From the NCBI RefSeq assembly GCF_002234675.1, contig NC_019863.2, positions 4,082,609 to 4,146,608 on the forward strand: a DNA stretch of 64,000 nucleotides, written 5' to 3'. How positions within the stretch are numbered: position 1 is the stretch's first letter; the number at the start of each line of letters is the position of its first letter. This DNA is from Oryzias latipes (Eukaryota > Chordata > Actinopteri > Beloniformes > Adrianichthyidae). The notes beneath the pieces were generated by a model. It ran no database searches, was not told where the DNA came from, and saw only the letters and a list, made by a program, of their open reading frames with translations. The position numbers and the translations under genes are program-made. Shown piece by piece: positions 35,271 to 44,209 of the stretch.

Positions 35271-35735
35271 CATACGATATTGTTCCAGTGCAACCCGAAC
35301 AAGATCAGACATACAACAACAAATACACATACAGTTCGAGTTTTACTGAGGCAGCAGCAGCAAATGCCCACCTATGTTCTTAGGATGGGTAAAGATGGTT
35401 ACAGTAGGTGGGTGGGGTGATTGGTGACAAAAAAAAGTCGTATCTCAACACTGTGATACAATGTGTAGATACAAGAAAAAAACTACACCGTTTGAACACA
35501 AAAAGCACATATTCTCACGACGACGCAGTACACAAGGATCAGTGGGAAGGGTGTGTTACACTCCGGTCGCAGCTGCCCAGGGCGCTCGCGTCTCCAGGAG
35601 TGCTCACTTGAGGGCGGGGGGTGAGTTCCGAGGAATGTCGAAGTCGGGGGGGGAGCAGCAGCATCGGCCTTCAGCACAACGGCGGTTTTCACACTCTGAG
35701 AGCGAATGATGTTTTGTTAGAGCCAAGGAGTCTCA

Positions 35736-35768
35736 GCTCCGGGGGGGGGGGGGGGGGTGGGGGGGGTG
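35736..35768. repeat. G-rich tract
   Basis: Nearly uninterrupted G on the plus strand, broken by two T residues. It lies between the N-terminal ORF and the minus-strand ORF, perhaps marking a rearranged or poorly assembled join. Confidence 0.8.
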
Positions 35769-35879
35769 GTCCGATTAGTTTAGATTTTCCCTGCGCCAGC
35801 AGATTGTTTGCTCTGCTGGCTGTGTCTTTGACTGGTCTTACACTGAGAGGCAGATTTGATCCAAAATGTGGGCAATTTA

Positions 35880-36290
35880 GACCAGTCTAGCCTCAACGCG
35901 CTCCAGGTTGGTATCCATCTTCTGCACAAGTTCAAAGGTCGAGAGCATCCTGCTTAAGTGGGCGAGACAAGCACAGAGCTTTTGATCCACTTGTGAAAGT
36001 TTCGCGTACTGAGTCTCTCCTCCCCGAAGAATCCTATTCCAGAGCTCAGACGAATCGCCTCTCTCCGTCTTCTGCTCCCAGACTGCCTGATAGATCAGAA
36101 ATCCTCTGATCCCAATGATGAGAATTCCAACTATCATAAATCCAAAGTGGTACACATCCTCAACGTCTTCCACAGACAGCTGGGCCAGGCACACCAGCCT
36201 CCACTTGCCCCATCGATCGACGGTGTATCCAGTCGCGTGGGTGCCGTCTGGGCAGGAAAGGTCCGCTCTCCCGTTCCCGTTCCAATTTGA
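35880..36290 (-). CDS. Open frame for an unidentified membrane protein (partial)
   Basis: On the minus strand the frame is open from about 36290 to a stop at about 35879, about 136 codons, with no start at the upper edge, so it is a partial. The translation starts NWNGNGRADLSCPDGTHATG, passes VDRWGKWRLVCLAQL, then has one clear membrane span (FGFMIVGILIIGIRGFLIY) and a charged, Leu-rich tail (AKLSQVDQKLCACLAHLSRM) ending MDTNLERVEARLV. I do not recognise the family. The open frame looks more like real coding sequence than a shadow, because the plus strand is poor there. It lies within the transposase-like locus and may be captured or retroposed. Confidence 0.4.
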
Positions 36291-36512
36291 AGCAGAAGAA
36301 AAGGAGCAATGCGAGGGATGTCATGAACTGTCAGACAAGTTAAAAAGTATTTTGGAGGAAAATAAACAGCTCAGTGAGGTTTATGCTAATTTGATTGATC
36401 AAAGTAAAGAACTTAAAGATGATTCTGTTCAGCTTTTCGATGAAACAGGGGGTTATTTGCCAAAAGTTAATAAGTGTGTGTGGGACATTTTAAATTGTAA
36501 TGTGGCTCATAG

Positions 36513-37594
36513 GCTACGTTCACACTGCAGGCTGAAACGACCCAATTCCGAATTTTTTGTCCCTAAGCGGCCCAATTCCGATCTTTTCATGACAGTCTGA
36601 ATGACACAGATCCGATCTTTTCAATTGCGACCCAGGCCCCGTGGATTTGCCGTCCTGATTCCGAATTGTAGCCGTTCTTTTCAATTGCGACCGCCGTCTG
36701 ACCGGCCAGGCGACTTGATTCCGAACTGTACGTCATCGACACGCAACAAACGTCATCATTTTGCGTTAAAGTAGGCGGGAACGAGAACGTAAACATCAAC
36801 CATGGTGGACGATGCTGCTGAGATCTGTCAGTAGAAGGGAAGCGAGGTCACTGATTGGATTAATATTTGGGCTGATCGCTCTATTCAGGCCAAACTCCAG
36901 GGCTCTTATTGCAACTGGGCGGTTTTTGAAAAAGATTCCAGATAAATGGCAGAGCGTGGTGTTGAACCTTTCCCGCGATGACTTTTTTTTTTCTTTCTCC
37001 CCTTCCGACCGTGCTCAGAAGCGCGGGGGACCCGAGGCGATCCTCCTCCTCCTCCCTGTTCTGATCCTTAGATTCTCCAGAGCGGGTTAATAAAGAGTCC
37101 ATAGCATTTATTCTGGGGGAAACCTTTTATTACCGTCCTCCGTAACACACAACATGAATGCACGCCCACACTGCCCCCCCCCCTATTCTCTATCGCGGCA
37201 CGCGCTTGCACACACACACACGGGGCGCGCGGGCCCAACACATACACATTTCCATTCCACAACAGTGGGTACAGATGATCCCGACTCCAATGCCTTCTTA
37301 AAATGAGAAGATTGTAATTGTGCTGCTCCTTCGTGAAAATAAATTTAATATTACAAAAAGAGCTCCGCTTTTGACAACACTGTTGTTGACATCTGCTCCG
37401 CAAACAAGTGACGTCGTTCACCGTTGAGTATTCTTCTGGCTTCTGCGCATGCGGGTCTCGTTTGGGTCGTGTCACGGTCACACTGGAGATCACAAAAGTT
37501 CGGATTAACTTGGAAATGTGAACGGTCTAGCAAACAATTCGGATTTTTAAAAAAAATCCGAATTGAGCATTAAGCCCTGCAGTGTGAACGTAGC
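36513..37594. mobile_element. 1.08-kb inverted-repeat DNA transposon
   Basis: The ends GCTACGTTCACACTGCAG and CTGCAGTGTGAACGTAGC are perfect mirrors, flanked by a CATAG direct repeat (36508-36512 and 37595-37599). Removing it and one CATAG restores an open frame across the host sequence (codons for NVAH then SQVGPV), which proves the insertion. Subterminal repeats CCCAATTCCGA and GATTCCGAA occur near the left end. The interior (36955-37230) resembles the interior of the family C element at 3147-3430. It has no transposase. Confidence 0.88.
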
Positions 37595-37784
37595 CATAGT
37601 CAGGTTGGACCTGTCATGAAGACAGTGTTTCAGTTATGTGGAAAAAGCTGCAACTCATTGCCCTGTGAATCCACTGTTAGAAACATGGACAAGCAAAGGC
37701 TCCTTGTTGCTCAAAAGCAACTTTGTGAAATTAGAGACTAACACCAATTTACAGACAGACGAGACCCCCAAATATGGATAAAAA

Positions 37785-38055
37785 TATTTGGATACTTTAT
37801 TGATCCCTCAATGGGGAAATTCTTCTCCGCATTTGACCCATCCCCTGGGGGAGCGGTGAGCTGCAGCTGAACTGTGCTTGGGAGGCAGTAGAGTTAAGGG
37901 CCTTGCCCAAGGACCCTCACTGAGTGATGTTACCTGCTTGCCATTGATATGGAAATTGCCCCCAGTACCATTGTTTCTTCCCCTCTGGGAATCGAACCCT
38001 GGATTCCTGCATGGTAGCCGCTCACCTTACCAACCAAGCTACTCAGCCGGTTATT
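37785..38055 (-). mobile_element. tRNA-derived SINE, minus strand
   Basis: On the minus strand it starts near 38050 with CCGGCTGAGTAGCTTGGTTG (A box) and has a perfect B box GGTTCGATTCC near 37990. The tail at 37790-37825 reads (plus strand) GGATACTTTATTGATCCCTC, the usual end of this fish SINE. It interrupts the transposase-like gene shortly after its TDET motif. Confidence 0.85.
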
Positions 38056-40539
38056 GTGCACATGTGTCTTGGATAATCAGGACAAAAATTCCTAACTGTT
38101 AGGTATGCGACATATGTCAGACAAGTCAGCATCCACAACCCTAGAGACCTTTCAGCAAATACTGGAAGATGTAAATGATTCATGCACAATGGCTGAAAAA
38201 CGTGAGAAATCTGAGGCTCCAGGACACAAGCTCTTATGCAACATTGCTTCAACTATGTCTGATAGGGCAGCCACAGAAATAAAATTCAACACCTTGCTTG
38301 AAAATTATAGGACGGAATTTCTGCCCCTCTACAAGGGGGATGCATATAATGATTTAACAGAAGAGGAAAAAGCAAGTGTATCAAAGCTACATAACTTTTT
38401 TTGTGGTTTACATCTCCTTGTTGGAATCGCAGACACTGTATCTGCAGCATTGTTGGCCCACGAGCAGCTGCATTTTTCTACAGAGGAACTTTTGGATGGT
38501 GAAAGTGAAAAGACCCATGGGGAGAGTGGAACAATTAGATTAGTATGAACTGTGTGCAAGGTCCTATCCAAGGGTGGTGATGAGAAATCAGGTGTTCACA
38601 GACACTGGAGAACACATTTGGAACGAATACATCTTTCCCAGCACCTCCCACTAATCTTAAATTTTAAAGGGAACAGGTTCAATATCATTTTTTTTCTTGG
38701 TGGGAATGTGTTTTTCTTAATTCAGCACATTATTGAGTGCTTGGAAACAATAAAGGACCCAAACAGACTTGTCAAACAAGTTCTGAAAGACGCTGAAAAT
38801 GAATACTACCTCGCAAAGCTCTTGGGCTTTTGCGGAAACTTGTCACCACTCCACTGTGGCGTCTAACAGAAGGAGATGGACACATCCTTGACCTAAACAC
38901 CTACTACAAAAGCTTGGTCGATTTCCTTGGAGAGTACTCTGAGAATGAAGACTCTCTCTTCGCCTTCATGCAGGGGGCAAGTCCCTTTCCAGACCACCTC
39001 ATTGAAAAGGATGAAGTTTTTCAATCTCTCACCAAGAAAAGTGATTATGATGAACTTTGTGGTCAGTTGCTCCAACCAGTTCTGCTTGCCCTCAAAACTT
39101 ACTTGGAAAAGTCTGTCAAAGAACATCTTCCTGGGGGGAAATTTTGGGATGCAGGACAGCATGTGAGAAGCACAACAAAAGCAGCTCCAAAACACAACAA
39201 GAATCCAGAAAGGATATTCGGTGTGTTAGACTATCTTGTTCACCATAGGCCTAATGCATCAGCTGTTACAAATGAAGCATATCTGATGTACTCCTACAAT
39301 AAGACATCAGAGTGGGTGTCTCGGTTATCTCCTGAAAAGCTGGAACAACTAGTGGGTGATGTAAGAAAAAGAAGAAAGGAGCTGGAGGCTAAATTCAAAG
39401 CAAGGGAGGCCAGTATCGCAAAGAGCCATAAAGAGAAGCAACAAAAAGCAGTGGAGGCTTTGACAGAAAGCAGGAGAAAAAAAATTGAAAAGAAGAAGAA
39501 CTTGACTGAAATAATAATTGATGCAGGTCTTTGGCAATCAGAGAAGGATGTTGATAGTAAAATGGAAAAGTGTGACAGTGATGTTGAGAGATTCCGAGCT
39601 CTTACAAATCAGCTTCGTTTCCGTCAGGAAGTGCTACAGCAGGACCCCAGGGGAAGGAAGGATGTTTTCATTGTTTCCAAAAAAGACAGTACAGGGAAAG
39701 CTAGAAATAATCCATGGACTGAACTTAAAGATAACTTGATGTTTCTCATCCAATCTGCTGTGGCTCCAGGTTCTTCTCACAGTGTCTCCAAGTGTGCCCA
39801 AGAAAAAAGGACCATCCCATTCTTACCAGGTAAAAGGGTACGCCACTCATTTGCAGATGGTGAAGTCTACATTGGAAAAGTTATTTCCCAAGTTCCTGGA
39901 TTTCCATCCTGGTTTAATGTAATTTATGATGGAGATGAAGCTGTGTATAGCTACAAACTGATGGATGACTACAAGGATGGAAGTCTGGAGATCATCATTG
40001 AAAGCTCATGACTGTTGCTGGGTTATTGAGTATTGTGGATGTTTGTTTGTACTTTTTGGCTAACTTTCTGCAATGTCCTGTTTGGCTAATGAAACTACAA
40101 ATAAAAGGTTTATTCACTTGAAATGTGTGTGTTTTAATCTCTTAAATTGCCTTAGAGCACATGTGTCAAACTCAAAGGCCCTCGGGCCAAATGTGGCCCT
40201 CCATGTCATTTTCTGTGGCCCGCGAGAGCATAAAAGTTTTTAATTTCTTAAAATGAAATTAAAAAATTGGTGTGTATTTATTCATATCTAGGGGGAATCA
40301 GACTTGAAATATCGGATTGGGCAACTATACATTAGGACTTATTCACTGTCAATAACCTGTCAGAATCAAATTTGAAAGGATTTATGCTAGAATAACAAGC
40401 AAACAGGTTTTTTATGCAACTGTAATTGTCACTTTAAAAAGTTCTAGTAAATAAATGAGTTATTTAACATTAAGGATTAGTTACGTTTATTTTTCATTAC
40501 ATTTAGTTACATGTATAAGTGATATTTGACCCCAGCGAC

Positions 40540-40917
40540 ATGTCCGGAAGAGGAAGAAAAACAAACTCCCACTGTGAACGCTGTCGGATCTACCAACAAG
40601 AAATAAAAGAGCTACTAACACGGATATTTACTTTGGAAACTGAAAATGGACTTCACAAGACCCTTCCAGTAACATCGGGTGGTAAGAAGCCCACTCTTAC
40701 TACAAATGAGAAGAATAACGGTGACATAGACCTGAGTGATGTTGTGTCCTTTCCGAAACTTTGTGCGGAGGAACTCTGTGTTAAGTCAAAGCGTAAAGAT
40801 GACAGAACATCCGAAATAAAGCTCACAAACAGATTTTTACCCCTAACACAATGTGATGTTAAAGAACAAAGTGAAATTGGACCTGTTGATAATATCTTAT
40901 CACAACTATGCAGATGA
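40540..40917 (+). CDS. ORF1-like fragment with Cys pair and coiled coil
   Basis: It opens MSGRGRKTNSHCERCRIYQQ, with a CxxC pair and a leucine-rich helix (EIKELLTRIFTLETEN). It later carries LTNRFLPLTQCDVKEQ, where NRF-x-PL resembles a motif I associate with ORF1 proteins of fish LINEs. It ends at a TGA exactly where the reverse-transcriptase frame takes over, so it may be the 5' part of the same LINE joined by an internal deletion. It could also belong to the surrounding hAT element. Confidence 0.35.
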   Translation: MSGRGRKTNSHCERCRIYQQEIKELLTRIFTLETENGLHKTLPVTSGGKKPTLTTNEKNNGDIDLSDVVSFPKLCAEELCVKSKRKDDRTSEIKLTNRFLPLTQCDVKEQSEIGPVDNILSQLCR

Positions 40918-41943
40918 TACTCAGATCTATGTGTCACTGACAACAGGTGAATATGGGCCGGTGGATTCACTCAGCCACTGCCTCCAACAGATCAGTGCGT
41001 GGATGCAGAACAACTTTCTCCAGCTAAACTCAAACAAGACCGAAGTTATTGTTTTTGGCCCACAGAAACAAAGAGAAAGTATCAGCAGCTACCTTCATTC
41101 TCTGTCTTTTAAACCCTCAAATCAAGTCAGAAATCTAGGGGTAATCATGGACTCTGACCTGAACTTTAACAGCCATATCAAGTCAGTAACATCAGCGGCA
41201 TTTTACCACCTGAAAAACATTGCCAAAATCAAAAACATAGTGCAAAAGCCAGACCTGGAGATACTTATTCATGCATTTGTCTCCAGTAGGTTAGACCACT
41301 GTAACGGCCTGCTCACCGGCCTCTCCAAACGAGCTGTAAAACAGCTTCAGTACATCCAGAATGCTGCTGCTCGAGTCCTGACCAGAACCAGGAAGTATGA
41401 TCACATTGGTCCTGTGCTCAGGTCTTTGCACTGGCTCCCTGTACCTCAAAAAATAGACTTCAAAGCATCTCTGCTTGTGTACAAGTCTCTCCATGGCCGA
41501 GCACCAAAGTACATCTCTGACATGTTAGTGCCATATGAACCATCTCGTACTCTGAGGACCTCAGGGACCGGCCTCCTGTTGATGCCCAGAGTCAGAACTA
41601 AACAAGGGGAATCAGCGTTTCAATTTATTCTGCAGCTAAAATCTGGAACAGCCTCCCTGAAGTCGTAAGACAGGCCTCTTCTGTGTTCATGTTCAAATCT
41701 AGACTTAAAACATTTCTGTTTAGCCGTGTATATGACTGAAAGGTCCTATCTGCACTTTTCTTTCCTTTCCTTCCTTTATTTTTAAATCAATTTTCAAATT
41801 TTTTCTTTTCTTTTAAAGTAAATTTTACGTTGATTATTTCTATGATGTATTGTGATTTTAATGCATTTTTCTGTTTTGTGAAGCACCTTGAATTATTTTG
41901 TGTACGAATTGTGCTATACAAATAAACTTGCCTTGCCTTGCCT
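40890..41943 (+). mobile_element. L2-like LINE, 3' half
   Basis: The open frame to 41668 carries the end of the reverse transcriptase: the catalytic YADDTQIYVS, then FLQLNSNKTEVIVFGP, NLGVIMDSDLNF, HIKSVTSAAFYHLKNIAKI, YIQNAAARVL and LRSLHWLPVP. It ends in the typical 3' terminus GTGCTATACAAATAAACTTG with CCTTG repeats. All upstream polymerase motifs and the endonuclease are missing, so it cannot move. It lies inside the hAT-type element. Confidence 0.85.
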
Positions 41944-42289
41944 TTGAGGACAGACACTATGCTGATGTGGCCCTCAGTGAAAATGAGTTTGACCCCCCTG
42001 TAGATTAGGAAAAAAACTGATTTCTAATCATTTAATCAAATGTATCAATTAATTAATTACCCTAATTATATTAATCTAAATTGTATTAATCGAAATCCTA
42101 TCTAAAAAAACAACAACATTTTTGCTCATTTCATATTTTGTGCCTGTCATTACCAAGTTTTCCCATTGTTTTCTATTCGCAAAACGATAGTGATCATTAA
42201 GACTTAAAATTTTAATAACTTGCTTAATTTTAAGTCTATTGAGATAAATTTTTTTATTTTGTTCAGAATTGAAAGCTCTATCATCTGTA

Positions 42290-42620
42290 GTCACATTTTC
42301 TTCTGTCTGGGCCTTAAATTTTCTGGGCTTGTGGTCCCTACACAAATGCTAACTTTGTCGTACCTCATGGGCTGAATAAAGTCATGTGCCGTATTTGCAA
42401 GCAGGTAGATGCAATGCTCAAAGAATTCAAAAGAAATTGTCACTATGTTACAAATCATAAAAACTATGACAAATTTACCGGCGAGGTGCTCAACAATAAG
42501 CTCCATCAACTACAACAAGGCTATGCCGCACACCAGATGTTTACTAAAATAGCTAAAACCAGTGGAGCTGTGACAGAAGCTAGTAGCTACATTGTAGCTT
42601 TGGAAATGATTTGTTTATAG
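42290..42620 (+). pseudogene. hAT transposase remnant (BED zinc finger end)
   Basis: 42384-42620 encodes MCRICKQVDAMLKEF then HYVTNHKNYDKFTGEV, a CxxC and HxxxxH pair with BED-finger spacing. It continues HQMFTKIAKTSGAVTEASSY, resembling the N-terminus of the hAT-derived GTF2IRD2-type transposases. It stops at 42618-42620. The catalytic RNase H part is absent. It may be left over from the kind of transposase that moved the element ending at 42000. Confidence 0.6.
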
Positions 42621-44000
42621 TATATATTAATAATTTATACACAAGAAGAGTGTCGGTTCTCTCAACCTCACCGCACATCACTTTCACGGCCCACTATTTG
42701 GAGGTTTTACTCCAAAGAATACTGCAACGTAATTTTGTGGAACAACAGCTTGAAGTTGTCCTGTCAAACGGGTCCAAACAAATCAGTCAAACAGAGGAGC
42801 TCTTGGCAATACCCCTACAGACCACAACATGCCTTCTGCTCTCAGGCGCTGCCAAAAGCTTAAAATAGGAGTCAAATGCAACACCCATTCAGCTATTCCA
42901 CCCATCCCACTAGTGCATGCTCCTTCTAAATGTGAAAAAGGAGAATGAAACAGGCTTAGTGACAGCATGACCCCCTTTAACCAACAAAGAAACTCTACCT
43001 TAGACAAATTGTAAAATTCCTTCAAAGGCTTTTGAATTACCAGATCTGCAGTGATCATAATTGAGACAATGTCCCATGAAAACAAAAACCATCCATTGTC
43101 AAGCATTGTGTAGCAGGACAGACATGACAGAATTCAGACAATTCAGACAGGCCTTTCAACCTATTTTGTGGTGATGCGAGAAACATGCGCTGCTGAAATG
43201 GCGCTATTGCTTCTGATTTTACATCTTGAATGAGGAAAAAGAAAGCAATGTTTCAATTATTGAGAAAAAATATTAGCAATGAAAAATAACAAGTTTTTCC
43301 TACCTTAGTGTTTTTTTTTCTTTAGAAAAATGTATTATCCCGTGTTAGTGTACAGCTGAAAATGCCAGCACTGCAGGCAGGCCCTTGCGTCAATTAGCCG
43401 CTGATTATATTATAGAAGAACAAACCGCTTCATCGCCGCACTCCAGACGCGCGCAAAGCAGGGCTGCGCAACCTGCGTCCTCCGTGGACGCGCCTTCCTC
43501 AGAAATGCACCGTGGAGAGGATTTTAGCAAATGCGATAAGACGCAACCCGGGATCATAAATCTCAGCAGACGCAGAGGATGAGGAGGAACCGTCTTGTAT
43601 CCATGCTCGCCGAGGAAGAAGCTCACCCTGCTGCAACAGCGGCTGCGGCGCAGCAGAGAGCGCCCCTCCTAAACCTATAGACTAGCGCAGCCGAGGCTGC
43701 TGCTGGATGGACATTATACCAAGAATATTAAACATTAAAAAGAAAATAAGAATTAAACACTATTTGTTTCATAACTTTTTACTCTGTGTACACAGTCGCC
43801 GAATTTTTCGGTGTTTTGTGGCCTCGTTTTTTGTAAGGAGCGGTTTTTTGTCAACTAAATCATTGCATTTTAGACTAAAACAATCAACCTAGTCGCATGT
43901 ATGAATGGGAACGTTCACAGCTGGTAGGAATGTTGAGTCTAAACCCCCTCTGCGACACCCCCTGAATTTTTCTGTACGTCCCTTTGTTTCTCTCCCTTAA
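42621..44000. other. Upstream flank of os9, nothing coding
   Basis: No recognised gene. A G+C-rich patch lies at 43380-43690. Minor ORFs on both strands lack motifs. Confidence 0.4.
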
Positions 44001-44004
44001 AGTG

Positions 44005-44171
44005 TGACGTCGTTTGGTGAAACGGCATCTTTCACGTACAGAATCAGGCTTCCCGTTATCGTGCACTGTGCTGGTGATAAAAACAAAGATACCCCAAAAT
44101 GGGCGGTAAAAAAAGGCGGATTGACACAGATATTAGCCAATGAAAAAACAGGCTTTTTCCCACTGACCAAT
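44005..44171 (+). promoter_or_regulatory. os9: os9 proximal promoter motifs
   Basis: Within 210 bp of the start codon are a CRE-like TGACGTCG (44005-44012), a GC box GGGCGG (44101-44106) and two CCAAT boxes (44137-44141 and 44167-44171). There is no TATA box. The ACGT core is the type bound by ATF6/XBP1/CREB proteins, which would fit a gene of ER quality control. No full CCAAT-N9-CCACG element is present, so stress control is only a possibility. Confidence 0.45.
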
Positions 44172-44209
44172 CAGCTTCTACCATGTCAGGCAATCTGTTC
44201 ACCGGGTCA

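Larger units (their letters stand above)
36290..40011 (+). pseudogene. Decayed transposase-like gene with Tudor-like C-terminus
   Basis: Pieces in order: a coiled coil with CEGCHEL (36290-36512); an inserted element (36513-37594); VMKTVFQLCGK to LVAQKQLCEI and, one frame over, NLQTDETPKYG with an Asp-Glu pair at 37758-37763; an inserted SINE; VLDNQDKNS, STMSDRAATEIKFN, NFFCGLHLLVG (38056-38548); KGGDEKSG, GNRFNIIF, LVTTPLWRL (38549-38900); LPGGKFWD (about 39130); a charged coiled coil (39355-39500); and a C-terminal Tudor/SH3-like module LPGKRVRHSFADGEVYIG to LEIIIESS (39820-40011). From memory this resembles a transposase-like family common in fish and marine invertebrates with no settled function. 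Damage: TAA 37739-37741, TAA 38093-38095, TGA 38546-38548, and a one-base loss near 38817. From 38830 on, 393 codons are open. Poly-A signal AATAAA at 40100-40105. Confidence 0.6.
40158..42000. mobile_element. hAT-type element containing a LINE
   Basis: The left end reads TGTGTCAAACTCAAAGGCCC followed by TCGGGCCAAATGTGGCCC. The right end near 41965-42000 is GATGTGGCCCTCAGTG then AATGAGTTTGACCCCCCTG, so the outer TCAAACTCA is mirrored. This GGCCC-rich end pair is typical of widespread vertebrate hAT elements. No clean 8-bp duplication is visible. The LINE segment inside shows that it was invaded after it inserted. Confidence 0.6.

Noticed and set aside
43385..43626. Overlapping ORFs in the G+C-rich patch upstream of os9
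   Set aside because: No motifs or splice support; base composition alone explains the open frames.
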